A stretch of DNA of 41,395 nucleotides from contig JANWJE010000045.1 of NCBI GenBank assembly GCA_025451995.1, positions 1-41,395 on the forward strand, given 5' to 3'. Position numbers and translations under genes: made by a program. The DNA is from Parachlamydiaceae bacterium. GTDB taxonomy: Bacteria > Chlamydiota > Chlamydiia > Chlamydiales > Parachlamydiaceae. This document shows positions 25,849-33,756 of this stretch, piece after piece (position 1 is the first letter of the stretch; each line of letters begins with the position of its first letter). Under the pieces are notes generated by a model, which saw only the letters and a list, made by a program, of their open reading frames with translations, was not told the DNA's origin and made no database searches.

Positions 25849-27216
25849 ATGAAAATTTTAATGATTGGCGTAGGCTACGTCGGTTTAGTGAGCGGGACAT
25901 GTTTTGCCGAAATGGGGCATACTGTGATTTGTTTAGACATTAACCCCTCGCGTATCAATCAACTCAATCAAGGCTTTATTCCTATTTATGAGCCGGGATT
26001 GGAAGAAATGGTCAAAAGAAATATTAAATCGAAACGCCTATCGTTTACAACGGATTACCCAAATAGCATTTCGCATTCAGATGTGTGTTTTATTGCTGTA
26101 GACACCCCCTCGAATGCTTTAGGCGAGGCCGACATCAGCCAGGTTGAATCAGTGGCAAAAATGCTCGGGTCTTATTTAGACCACGAATGCTTAATCGTCA
26201 CAAAATCAACCGTACCGGTAGGGACAACTTTTAGGGTGGCTTCTATTATCACGAGCGAATTAGAAAAACGTGAAGCGGCTATTGCTTTTGATGTGGTTTC
26301 AAACCCTGAATTTTTAAAAGAAGGGAATGCGATCCAAGATTTCATGAAACCCGACAGGGTCATTATTGGGGTGAACAACGCTCGGGCAGCGGCCATTATG
26401 CAAGACATTTACTCCCCTTTTATGCTCAATCATGATCGTCTCCTCGTCATGGACATTCCTTCTGCTGAATTGTCTAAATATGCGGCCAACGCGATGTTAG
26501 CAACCCGAATTTCCTTTATGAATGAAATGGCTGCTCTTTGTGAAAAATTAAATGCCAATGTGAATTGGGTGAGAAAAGCCATAGGGGCAGATGATCGGGT
26601 TGGAAATAAGTTTTTATATCCGGGTGTTGGGTATGGCGGGTCTTGCTTGCCAAAAGATGTGAAAGCATTGATCGCCCAAGGAAATGGCTGTGATACCCAA
26701 CTTTCAATCCTCGAGGCAGTTCAAAAGGTCAATCAAAACCAAAAAAAACTGATGGGATCGAAGCTTTCTGCTTATTTTGCTGACAAGGGAGGGCTTTCGG
26801 GAAAAACAATTGCCATTTTAGGACTTTCCTTTAAACCGGATACTGATGATATGCGAGAAGCTTCATCTCTCGTCCTTATTCAAGATTTATTAAAAAGTGA
26901 AGTCCTTTTGCGCTTATTCGATCCGATTGCAATGTCAAAAGCGCGCTCTCTGTTACCGGATTTAGTTGAAATCACTTGGTGCCAAGATGAATATGAAGCA
27001 GCTCAGGATGCTGATGCAATAGTACTTATGACCGAATGGAAACAATTTCGCTTCCTGGATTTCCATTTGATCTTGAAAAAAATGAAAGGAAATGTTCTTT
27101 TTGATGGTCGAAATCAATATCAACCTAAAGAAATGGCCAAAAAAGGACTAGATTATATCAGCATCGGCAGACAATCAGTCCTTGCGGAAACAGATGCAAC
27201 CATCCTACACAAGTAA
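25849..27216 (+). CDS. ugd: UDP-glucose 6-dehydrogenase
   Basis: The 455-residue enzyme oxidises UDP-glucose to UDP-glucuronate with NAD+. It has the N-terminal Rossmann motif GVGYVGLVSG, VDTPS and STVPVGT in the NAD domain, PEFLKEG, the catalytic Cys motif GYGGSCLPKD (near residue 265) and the C-terminal domain beginning LGLSFKPDTDDMREA. Length is normal. UDP-glucuronate feeds surface polysaccharide synthesis, which fits the sugar transferase 1.5 kb downstream. The stop lies seven bases before the preferred start of the polyprenyl synthase gene. Confidence 0.96.
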   Translation: MKILMIGVGYVGLVSGTCFAEMGHTVICLDINPSRINQLNQGFIPIYEPGLEEMVKRNIKSKRLSFTTDYPNSISHSDVCFIAVDTPSNALGEADISQVESVAKMLGSYLDHECLIVTKSTVPVGTTFRVASIITSELEKREAAIAFDVVSNPEFLKEGNAIQDFMKPDRVIIGVNNARAAAIMQDIYSPFMLNHDRLLVMDIPSAELSKYAANAMLATRISFMNEMAALCEKLNANVNWVRKAIGADDRVGNKFLYPGVGYGGSCLPKDVKALIAQGNGCDTQLSILEAVQKVNQNQKKLMGSKLSAYFADKGGLSGKTIAILGLSFKPDTDDMREASSLVLIQDLLKSEVLLRLFDPIAMSKARSLLPDLVEITWCQDEYEAAQDADAIVLMTEWKQFRFLDFHLILKKMKGNVLFDGRNQYQPKEMAKKGLDYISIGRQSVLAETDATILHK

Positions 27217-27223
27217 TTTTGCA

Positions 27224-28111
27224 ATGACCCTCGATATCGCACACTACATTCATGCCCAGGGTCAATTGATCGAGCAGCAACTCGAACATCTCGTCTCCCT
27301 CCATCATGGGTATCATCAAAAATTATTTGAATCTGCTCGGTATGCCTTATTGGGAGGAGGCAAGAGGCTCCGGCCCATTTTGGCCTTAGCCACTACCCAT
27401 ATCTTGCAAGGGGACTGCCATCTTGCCTTAACCCCTGCCTGTACTCTTGAACTCATCCATACTTATTCCCTCATCCATGATGATTTACCATGCATGGATA
27501 ATGACGACTTTAGAAGGGGAAAATTAACTGTCCATCGTCAGTTTTCTGAAGGGCATGCCGTGCTTACAGGCGATTATCTGTTGACTTATGCCTTTGAAGT
27601 TCTTGCAAATCATCCTCAATTACACCCAATAAAAAAAACGCAATTGATTGGAACTTTAGCTAAAAGAAGCGGGGGGGATGGGATGATAGGGGGACAAGTG
27701 ATGGATTTAGCGTTCGAAGGAAAACAAGTCACCCTTGAACAACTCAAAATGCTCCATCGAAATAAAACGGGTGCCCTCATTGTCGCAGCCGTTGAATTCG
27801 GGGGGATTATAAGCGATGCTAACCCTAACCAGATGAACCATTTGCGTCAATTTGGCGAAGCGATAGGCCTTGCCTTTCAAATTGTGGATGACATCTTGGA
27901 TGTGACCGAAGCCCAAGCAAAGCATGGTAAAGCAATCGCATCGGACGTTATCAATCGAAAAACAACCTACGCAAGCTTGCTCGGCGTTGAGCAAGCTCAA
28001 TCTTATGCTCAAAATCTTTATCAACAAGCTATCCTAGCGCTCAAGCAAATCCCCTATGACACTTCATTATTGGTTTGGTTAGCCGATTTCATTCTAAAAA
28101 GAAAATATTAG
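27224..28111 (+). CDS. ispA: Polyprenyl diphosphate synthase (farnesyl/geranylgeranyl type)
   Basis: This is a short-chain trans-prenyltransferase. It has the substrate-binding lysine/arginine region GGGKRLRPILAL, the first Asp-rich motif DDLPCMDNDD (near residue 86, with the two-residue insertion of bacterial farnesyl synthases), GQVMDL, and the second motif FQIVDDILD (near 220). ATG 27224 gives about 295 residues and avoids overlap with ugd; in-frame TTG 27182 and ATG 27194 also exist. The stop TAG is formed by the first bases of the palindrome at 28109. It supplies isoprenoid carriers used by envelope glycan enzymes such as the next gene. Confidence 0.94.
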   Translation: MTLDIAHYIHAQGQLIEQQLEHLVSLHHGYHQKLFESARYALLGGGKRLRPILALATTHILQGDCHLALTPACTLELIHTYSLIHDDLPCMDNDDFRRGKLTVHRQFSEGHAVLTGDYLLTYAFEVLANHPQLHPIKKTQLIGTLAKRSGGDGMIGGQVMDLAFEGKQVTLEQLKMLHRNKTGALIVAAVEFGGIISDANPNQMNHLRQFGEAIGLAFQIVDDILDVTEAQAKHGKAIASDVINRKTTYASLLGVEQAQSYAQNLYQQAILALKQIPYDTSLLVWLADFILKRKY

Positions 28112-28274
28112 ACATCTTGCATCATTCCATTTGCTTGCTAAAATGAGAGATTTTTGGATGGATTTATTGCCAAATTTTGAGAGCATATTGAATTTAATAT
28201 GGTCGAAAAATTTGGCAATAAAGACGCCAAAAAGATCCATTTTAGCAAGCAAATGGAATGATGCAAGATGTCTA
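28109..28274. repeat. Long palindromic repeat, family B (TAGACATCTTGCATC ends)
   Basis: TAGACATCTTGCATCATTCC pairs with GGAATGATGCAAGATGTCTA, and the inner parts AAATTTT/AAAATTT and GGATGG/CCAT also pair. The core (GGATGGATTTATTGCCAAAT) is shared with 28341-28681. The ispA stop codon overlaps its first three bases. Confidence 0.9.
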
Positions 28275-28289
28275 TTGATTTTTTTTGTT

Positions 28290-28323
28290 AAAAATTTTAT
28301 AAACAAACTTTTATAAAATTTTT
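28290..28323. repeat. AT-only hairpin between two palindromes
   Basis: AAAAATTTTATAAA and TTTATAAAATTTTT form a perfect 14-base-pair stem with a six-base loop. It separates the two family B copies. It could act as a weak bidirectional terminator. Confidence 0.6.
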
Positions 28324-28340
28324 GTTAAAATAGATTAGAA

Positions 28341-28681
28341 TAGACCTCTTTCGAAACTCGCTTTGCTTGAGAAAAGACAAGATTTTTGGATGGATTTATT
28401 GCCAAATTTTGAGAGCATATTGAGTGAAATCTGGTCGAAAAATTTGGCAATAAAGACGCCAAGACCCTGATTGCTACCTTAGAAGGGCAGTAGATTCGAG
28501 ATTATTTTCTCTCTAGGAGCTCGCACGGGCTGCCGAAAATAGTTGAGTCATATTGACTAATATGGCTCAACTATTTTTGCGAGCTTCTAGAGGAAAAGAA
28601 CTCGAATCTACCCGCTTATAAGGCAGCAATCAGGGTCAAAGATTCTTTTTATCAAGCAAATGGAGTTTCGAAAAAGGTCTA
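28341..28681. repeat. Family B palindrome interrupted by a second palindrome
   Basis: The outer element begins TAGACCTCTTTCGAAACTC and ends GAGTTTCGAAAAAGGTCTA. It shares the family B core with 28109-28274 up to GACGCC and resumes with AAGATT after 28637. In between, an unrelated palindrome is inserted. The right end lies two bases before the sugar transferase ATG and offers AAAAAGGT as its ribosome binding site. Confidence 0.85.
28463..28637. repeat. Nested palindrome inserted in the family B element
   Basis: GACCCTGATTGC pairs with GCAATCAGGGTC at the two ends. The inner arms TAGATTCGAG/CTCGAATCTA, CTAGGAGCTCGC/GCGAGCTTCTAG and AAAATAGTTGAGTCATATT/AATATGGCTCAACTATTTT also pair. The nested position shows that it entered an existing family B copy. 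No clear direct duplication of target bases is visible beyond runs of A. Confidence 0.85.
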
Positions 28682-28683
28682 AT

Positions 28684-29373
28684 ATGGAAGAAGTCAATCA
28701 CCTCCCCTCTTGTGCCCCAATCCTCACGATTAATTGGCCGTTAAATTGCACGATTAAGCATATTCCGGTTAAACGAGGTTTTGATATTTTCTTTAGTCTC
28801 CTAGGCTTCGTCATCTTTGCCCCTTTTTTTTTATTGATCGCTTTACTGCTCTTTATTACCTCACCCGGCAAAATCATTTATTCACATGAAAGGATTGGAA
28901 GGGGCGGCAAGCCATTCAAATGTTATAAATTTAGAACCATGTATTTTAATGCCGACAAAAGATTAAATGATTTGTTAGCGAAACATCCCGAATTAAAATC
29001 TGAATGGGAACAGTCATTTAAATTGAAAAAAGACCCCAGAATCACCCCTATAGGGAGATTTTTGCGCAAAACATCCCTGGATGAAATTCCTCAATTTTGG
29101 AACGTTTTAAAAGGTGATTTGAGCATCGTAGGCCCCCGGCCTGTCGTTAAAGAGGAATTAACCAAATATTACAATGTGAAAGCCTATAAAATTCTGTCGA
29201 TTCGCCCCGGATTGACAGGCGTTTGGCAAGTCTCTGGAAGAAATAACATTCGAACCTATGATGAAAGAATTGCTATGGATGAATTCTATATTGATCATCA
29301 ATCCCTTTTATTAGATATGAAACTGATAGCAAAAACCTTTCCCGTCATGTTGTTTTCTAGAGGAGCTTATTAG
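28684..29373 (+). CDS. Polyprenyl-phosphate sugar-phosphate transferase (initiating exopolysaccharide glycosyltransferase)
   Basis: The protein of about 229 residues has the bacterial sugar transferase fold: a basic start (VKRGFDIFFSLLGFV), a membrane helix (FAPFFLLIALLLFI), then HERIGRGGKPFKCYKFRTM, RITPIGRFLRKTSLDEIPQF, NVLKGDLSIVGPRP and RPGLTGVWQVSGRNN. Family members load the first sugar phosphate onto undecaprenyl phosphate to begin capsule, exopolysaccharide or O-antigen units. It lacks the large N-terminal membrane domain of WcaJ/WbaP, so it is the short single-helix form. ATG 28684 is preferred to in-frame ATG 28660 because the latter lies inside the palindrome arm. Confidence 0.93.
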   Translation: MEEVNHLPSCAPILTINWPLNCTIKHIPVKRGFDIFFSLLGFVIFAPFFLLIALLLFITSPGKIIYSHERIGRGGKPFKCYKFRTMYFNADKRLNDLLAKHPELKSEWEQSFKLKKDPRITPIGRFLRKTSLDEIPQFWNVLKGDLSIVGPRPVVKEELTKYYNVKAYKILSIRPGLTGVWQVSGRNNIRTYDERIAMDEFYIDHQSLLLDMKLIAKTFPVMLFSRGAY

Positions 29374-29463
29374 GTTCTGAAACTCTTTTTTTATACATTC
29401 GCACTTTCTCAAACCCTTCCCCTTTTTTTTCCTTTATGGCATCCCCTTTTTTTTGCCCCTTTT

Positions 29464-29871
29464 TTGATCATTTCACTGTTTCATTATTCTTTATCAGGAT
29501 GTTTATTATTAGGTTTTCTTTGTGGTTTTATTGTCGATTTATTTTCAGCAGAAACATTTTTTGGCAACACAATTATAAATTATACTCTTGTAACATGTGT
29601 TTTGTATCGATTTAAAAATTATCTTTTTCATGATGGATGGACCACTCTTTCAAGCTTCAGTTGGGTATTTCATAGCCTTTCTTTTTTACTGCAAATGCTC
29701 TCCTTTCATTTTACAGATCCGGAAAAGCTATTCTCTTGGCATTTATTTTATAATGAATGCCTCTACTTGCCATTACAAACTGCTGTGTATGCATTTATTT
29801 ACTTTACCTTCCCTAAGTATTTCTTTTCTTTTTTAAAGAGACATTATTTGGTATATACTGCTTCCAGTTGA
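29464..29871 (+). CDS. MreD-like integral membrane protein
   Basis: This hydrophobic protein has about five membrane segments. The block GFLCGFIVDLFSAETFFGNT resembles the MreD signature, in which MreD helps organise cell-wall synthesis. The start is unclear. The listed TTG has no good ribosome site, while the same frame stays open back to 29374 directly after the sugar transferase stop, with VLKLFFYTFALSQTLPLFF looking like a true N-terminal helix but offering only CTG or GTT codons. The stop TGA lies inside the hairpin at 29851-29888. The MreD assignment is a resemblance, not proof. Confidence 0.55.
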   Translation: MIISLFHYSLSGCLLLGFLCGFIVDLFSAETFFGNTIINYTLVTCVLYRFKNYLFHDGWTTLSSFSWVFHSLSFLLQMLSFHFTDPEKLFSWHLFYNECLYLPLQTAVYAFIYFTFPKYFFSFLKRHYLVYTASS

Positions 29872-29888
29872 AAGCTGGAAGCAGTATG
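29851..29888. repeat. Short hairpin made only of the family A outer arms
   Basis: GTATATACTGCTTCCAG, TTGAAAG, then CTGGAAGCAGTATG. This equals the outermost arms of the elements at 7-175 and 37686-37856 without their core, so it is either the founding hairpin or a deletion product. It contains the stop of the MreD-like gene and ends nine bases before the rarA ATG. Confidence 0.9.
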
Positions 29889-29897
29889 TAGGCATTC

Positions 29898-31160
29898 ATG
29901 AAGAAAATACCCCTAGCTGAAAAGTTGAGACCCCAAACCTTTGGCGATATTGTGGGCCAAGATCATATTCTTGGTGAAAATGGCATTATCACAAGGTCTA
30001 TTCAAACGGGCACACCCCTGTCCATTATATTATGGGGTCCTCCCGGGTGCGGAAAAACATCACTTGCGCGCTTGTATGCTCAAGCTTTTGATATGCGTTT
30101 TATTTCTTTAAGCGCAATCTTCAGCGGTGTAGCAGATCTAAAAAAGATTTTTAAAGAGGCACAAGAACAAACACTCTTCCAAAGAGGGACATTACTTTTC
30201 GTCGATGAGATCCATCGGTTTAATAAATCTCAACAAGATGCATTTCTTCCCTATGTTGAAAATGGAACCATTACACTCATTGGGGCAACAGCTGAAAACC
30301 CTTCTTTTTATCTCAATGCAGCTTTGCTTTCTCGCTTGCGCGTACTGCCGCTTTATCCCTTAGATCCTTTTTCTTTAGAGATGCTTTTAAAAAGATATGA
30401 ATCGAAATGCGGTTCGCTTGAGTTGAGTGAAGATTCTAGAGCATTAGTGATCCAGCTTGCCCAAGGCGATGGAAGGTATCTCTACAATCTGATCGAAAAT
30501 ATTGAAAGTGTTCCTGAAAAACCCATCGACAAGGAAAAACTCGAACAACTATTGCAAAAAAGGACTGCTCTTTTTGATAAAGGGGGCGATCAACATTACA
30601 ACTTAATTTCAGCCCTTCATAAATCTGTGAGGGGGTCTGATCCTGATGCAGCTATCTATTGGTTTTCTCGATTGCTCGAAGGGGGTGAAGAACCCCTTTT
30701 TCTCGCAAGGAGATTAATACGCATGGCCAGCGAAGATATCGGGCTTGCCGATCCCCATGCGCTTATCTTAGCAATCGCTGCAAAGGATGCCTACCAAATG
30801 CTTGGATCTCCTGAAGGGGAATTAGCTCTAGCAGAAGTCGTTATCTACTTAGCATTAGCTCCTAAAAGCAATGCCCTCTATGTTGGTTTAAACGAAGCGA
30901 GGGAACATGCTGCGAAAACAACCCATTTTACACCGCCAACTATTATTTTGAATGCGCCCACTCCTCTCATGAAAAAGATGGGATATGGGAAAGGTTATCT
31001 TTACGATCATGATGTCGATGATGCTTTTTCCGGCCAAAATTATTTTCCGGATGAAATGAAAAGAACGACTTTTTACACCCCTGTGGAAAGAGGTTTTGAA
31101 AGAGAACTCAAAAAAAGAGCCGACTATTTTAATAAACTGCGCAATAAAAAAAGCTCATAG
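29898..31160 (+). CDS. rarA: Replication-associated recombination protein A (RarA/MgsA)
   Basis: The 420-residue AAA+ ATPase is related to clamp-loader subunits and acts at stalled replication forks. It begins LAEKLRPQTFGDIVGQDHIL and has Walker A GPPGCGKTSLAR (near residue 46), Walker B FVDEIHRFNKSQQDAF (near 102), sensor 1 LIGATAENPSF, the arginine-finger region ALLSRLRVLPL, and the RarA-specific C-terminal part SVRGSDPDAAIYWFSRLLEG and RMASEDIGLADP. Length is normal. The start follows the family A mini-hairpin, and GTAGG before the ATG is its only ribosome-site candidate. Confidence 0.97.
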   Translation: MKKIPLAEKLRPQTFGDIVGQDHILGENGIITRSIQTGTPLSIILWGPPGCGKTSLARLYAQAFDMRFISLSAIFSGVADLKKIFKEAQEQTLFQRGTLLFVDEIHRFNKSQQDAFLPYVENGTITLIGATAENPSFYLNAALLSRLRVLPLYPLDPFSLEMLLKRYESKCGSLELSEDSRALVIQLAQGDGRYLYNLIENIESVPEKPIDKEKLEQLLQKRTALFDKGGDQHYNLISALHKSVRGSDPDAAIYWFSRLLEGGEEPLFLARRLIRMASEDIGLADPHALILAIAAKDAYQMLGSPEGELALAEVVIYLALAPKSNALYVGLNEAREHAAKTTHFTPPTIILNAPTPLMKKMGYGKGYLYDHDVDDAFSGQNYFPDEMKRTTFYTPVERGFERELKKRADYFNKLRNKKSS

Positions 31161-31244
31161 CACAAATAAGAATCAACATTTAAGTCATTTTAAATCATTT
31201 GCCATAAATATTCTTAGTATACAAACATCTAATAATTAAAATTT

Positions 31245-31675
31245 AACGCAAAGATGCAAAGATGCAAAGCGGGCATCATAAGGAATATTTTATATAGATC
31301 GTGCTTCAAGATTTTGCCTAATGTTCCATCCAAAGCAAAAATTAACGATGGAAATGATGGAACGATATAATGATTGAACAAAAGAGTTTTAAATTAAAGA
31401 ACTGCCATCGATTGCGTGTGTTGGTGCCCTTTGAAAAAAGCACTGAATACGCTCAATGTCTAAGCTCAGTGGCTTTTTTTAAAGGACACCAACACACGCA
31501 ATCGAGAAACTTTCCTGGTTTGAGCTTTGCTCAAATCAGGATTTAAAAACCTTATCATTATATCGTTCAATCGTTATCATCGTTGATTTAACTGTGAGAT
31601 AAACTTTGTTTGGCAAACTTTTGAGTTTCTTGTGTATTATGCGCCTTTGCACCTTTGCGTTTAATTTATTATCTT
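31245..31675. repeat. Outer imperfect inverted repeat with GCAAAGATG units
   Basis: TTAACGCAAAGATGCAAAGATGC near 31254 is opposed by GCGCCTTTGCACCTTTGCGTTTAA near 31650, enclosing the hairpin element at 31337-31588. The left arm contains a nine-base tandem unit (GCAAAGATG). A related ACAAAGACACGAAGATAC string occurs at 31808-31828. The 700-base gap after rarA holds only this structure and the small frame at 31699. Confidence 0.65.
31337..31588. repeat. Multi-hairpin palindromic repeat, family G, copy 1
   Basis: The ends AATTAACGATG and CATCGTTGATT pair together with the flanking ACGATATAATGATTGAAC and its facing strand. Inside lie a strong stem CGATTGCGTGTGTTGG / CCAACACACGCAATCG (31409-31504) and a small hairpin CCTGGTTTGAGC / GCTCAAATCAGG. 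A second copy in opposite orientation lies at 41122-41395. Confidence 0.9.
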
Positions 31676-31698
31676 AACTATCGGAAAAGGAAAATAGA

Positions 31699-31842
31699 AT
31701 GAACTTACAAGAAAGATTAGAGAAATATGATCCTGTTAAACATGGTGGTGAGGTAATGGTCTTTGAACCTGTAGGATTAGAAAATTTTGATGACTTAAAC
31801 ACAAAAACACAAAGACACGAAGATACAAAGAATGAATTTTAA
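31699..31842 (+). CDS. Small protein, possible antitoxin remnant
   Basis: A 47-residue frame preceded by AAAAGGAAAATAG. The segment LEKYDPVKHGGEVMVFEPVG resembles the tail after the DNA-binding part of small antitoxin-like proteins, but this is from memory and the DNA-binding part is absent. The C-terminal residues NTKTQRHEDTKNEF are encoded by the ACAAAGACACGAAGATAC repeat, so the frame may be truncated by it. No toxin gene is next to it. It is either a relic or a very small gene. Confidence 0.4.
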   Translation: MNLQERLEKYDPVKHGGEVMVFEPVGLENFDDLNTKTQRHEDTKNEF

Positions 31843-31858
31843 AAAGCCTTATCCTGGT

Positions 31859-32326
31859 CTATGGCTCTGTTGATGGCTGTTTACGGATGCATTCGATAAA
31901 AAGTTTGCTTCTTGCGTCTTGCAATTCATCCAATAATTGTTGAATTTTAGCCTCATCTTGGATGCCGTGTTCTTTGAGAACTTTTCCAAAAACTTCCAGT
32001 AGAGTTTCTCGATAAATTTTGACAGCTAATTCTCTCTGTGATGCATTTTTAAAGGGGTTGCTGTCTATTTCAGAAGATTTTTTTTCAACAATTTTTGCTA
32101 ATTCTTTATCTTTTTGAGCGAGTTCTTTGGATATCTCTTCTGCTTGATCTTTTGGAATATTTGCTTTAATTAAAGTCGATTGAACGAGTTGCTCAGGATA
32201 AAAGCGCATGAGTTCTTCTTTTGTACATTTCATTGAATTTGAAAGGACAACTTCAGTTGTTTCTGCATTAAGGCTACATAAAGAAAATGAGAAATAACAT
32301 AGAAAGGCGTAACATTTTTTTTTCAT
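31859..32326 (-). CDS. Exported hypothetical protein, tandem copy 2
   Basis: The 155-residue protein has a signal peptide (KKCYAFLCYFSFSLCSLNA) and a helical, charged mature part (YPEQLVQSTLIKANIPKDQA, ELAQKDKELAKIVEKK, KIYRETLLEVFGKVLKEHGI). I do not recognise it. It begins ten bases after its upstream neighbour on the same strand, with which it shares size, a signal peptide, and a similar run of features (F/Y-x-E-x-V near the N terminus, then an NP, then a K-I-x-x-E helix). This suggests a distant duplication. Two Cys (C34 region and near the end) could form a disulfide. Confidence 0.7.
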   Translation of the reverse strand: MKKKCYAFLCYFSFSLCSLNAETTEVVLSNSMKCTKEELMRFYPEQLVQSTLIKANIPKDQAEEISKELAQKDKELAKIVEKKSSEIDSNPFKNASQRELAVKIYRETLLEVFGKVLKEHGIQDEAKIQQLLDELQDARSKLFIECIRKQPSTEP

Positions 32327-32336
32327 AGATCCTCAT

Positions 32337-32810
32337 TCAAATTAAGTTCTTTGGTTTTAAAGAGAGTGCCTCAGGTCCAAAACAATTTAAATACTCAGGA
32401 AACTTTTGTAGAAAAATATATTGAAAAATCAATTCTGCATTTTGGTTTCCTTCAATCGTTGGATATGCTTTTAATGCCTCATAAAATAGTTCGAAGAGGA
32501 CTTCTTTTAAAATTTTAGCAGTGGGTCCTCTTTTAAGAGGATATTCTATGGGATTTGGCACCATAAAAGCTGTTCGAATTTTCATCCTTTCAGGAACTTC
32601 ACGATTTTTAACTTTCAGATATTGATTGATAGGCAACCACAATTCTTGACGGACATCATACATGCTTAAAGCTTGATTGACAACTGATTCTGTAAAAAAC
32701 TGAGTTTCCAATTGTACAAGACAGGGAATATTATCCGGGACAACTGTCGGAATTGCCTCTATTAATCGAAAAGAAAAAGATAAAATGAATAAAAATAAAT
32801 AGGTTGGCAT
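32337..32810 (-). CDS. Exported hypothetical protein, tandem copy 1
   Basis: The 157-residue protein starts with a signal peptide (MPTYLFLFILSFSFRLIEA). The mature part contains PCLVQLETQFFTESVVNQAL, PINQYLKVKNREVPERMKIR, and KILKEVLFELFYEALKAYPT. I do not recognise the family. It is the first gene of a two-gene minus-strand unit with the protein at 31859-32326, and its start faces folD across a short shared promoter gap. Periplasmic or secreted location is inferred from the signal peptide only. Confidence 0.7.
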   Translation of the reverse strand: MPTYLFLFILSFSFRLIEAIPTVVPDNIPCLVQLETQFFTESVVNQALSMYDVRQELWLPINQYLKVKNREVPERMKIRTAFMVPNPIEYPLKRGPTAKILKEVLFELFYEALKAYPTIEGNQNAELIFQYIFLQKFPEYLNCFGPEALSLKPKNLI

Positions 32811-32856
32811 ATCCTATTTGTTGCATAAATCATATTTTTATTGCAAAATTTATCAT

Positions 32857-32877
32857 GCTAATTACGCAAGAGGTCTA
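32857..32877. repeat. Half palindrome providing the folD ribosome binding site
   Basis: GCTAATTACGCAAGAGGTCTA is identical to the right arm of the palindrome at 33765-33820. AAGAGG lies six bases before the folD ATG. A small GCATAAAT / ATTTATCATGC inverted repeat lies just upstream at 32823-32858. Confidence 0.75.
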
Positions 32878-33756
32878 ATGTTAATCGATGGAAAAAAAAT
32901 TGCAGAAGAAATACAGCTTGAAATTCAGGAAAAGATTAAGCAATTGAAGTTTAGACCTCCTTCACTGGCTGTTGTACTCATTGGAAATCACCCCCCATCT
33001 CAAATTTATGTAAATCGTAAAACCCAGGCGTGTGAATCAGTGGGTATTCATTCTGTTAAAATTTCTTTGCCGGAAACAATCACTGAAGAAGAGTTGCTCA
33101 AAAAAATACATGATTTAAACGAAGATTACTCAATCGATGGTATTTTAGTCCAGCTCCCTCTTCCAGCTCACTTCAATCCCATGAAAATTACTCATTTTAT
33201 TGATCCCAAAAAAGATGTGGATGGTTTTAATCCCTATAATGTCGGGAAAATGCTTATTGGCGAAAGCGATGGGTTTTTGCCCTGTACCCCGCTCGGCATA
33301 AAAGTATTAATTGAAAAATATGGTATAGATATCACCGGACGTCATGCCTTAGTGATTGGGAGAAGCAATATCGTTGGCAAACCATTAGCGGCCCTTTTAA
33401 TGCAGGGCGCACCCGTTGGCAATGCCACTGTCACTGTCGCTCATCGCTATTCGACGGATCTTAAAAAGTTTTGCCTCCTCGCTGACATTATTATTGTAGC
33501 GATTGGACAACCAAAATTCATCACCGCCGATATGGTCAAAGATGGCGCCGTTATTATTGATGTAGGTATTAATAAAATTGAAGATAAAACAAAAAAAACC
33601 GGGTATAGAATAGTTGGGGACGTCGATTTTGACAATGTTGCCCCAAAATGCTCCTATATCACACCCGTACCGGGCGGGGTTGGCCCTATGACGATCGCGA
33701 TGCTTTTAAATAATACCTTGCATGCCTATCTATCCAAGAGAGTCGCAGGTGACTAA
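32878..33756 (+). CDS. folD: Bifunctional methylenetetrahydrofolate dehydrogenase / cyclohydrolase
   Basis: The 292-residue protein interconverts 5,10-methylene-, methenyl- and 10-formyl-tetrahydrofolate. It starts MLIDGKKIAEEIQLEI and has the substrate site YVNRKTQACESVGI with the catalytic Lys, DGILVQLPLP, DVDGFNPYNVG, the NADP region VIGRSNIVGKPLAALL and the closing PVPGGVGPMTIAML. The in-frame ATG at 32818 is not used in my call, because the extra residues are encoded by repeat sequence. The next gene, apbE, overlaps or abuts its end, as in the folD-apbE order I recall from Chlamydia. Confidence 0.97.
   Translation: MLIDGKKIAEEIQLEIQEKIKQLKFRPPSLAVVLIGNHPPSQIYVNRKTQACESVGIHSVKISLPETITEEELLKKIHDLNEDYSIDGILVQLPLPAHFNPMKITHFIDPKKDVDGFNPYNVGKMLIGESDGFLPCTPLGIKVLIEKYGIDITGRHALVIGRSNIVGKPLAALLMQGAPVGNATVTVAHRYSTDLKKFCLLADIIIVAIGQPKFITADMVKDGAVIIDVGINKIEDKTKKTGYRIVGDVDFDNVAPKCSYITPVPGGVGPMTIAMLLNNTLHAYLSKRVAGD

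Noticed and set aside
28094-28316. Two short frames on opposite strands with matching sequences
   Set aside because: Both arise from the family B palindrome, which reads similarly on both strands.
31241-31680. Possible CRISPR array from the GCAAAGATG units
   Set aside because: Units are nine bases long, directly adjacent and only two or three in number, with no spacers and no cas gene.
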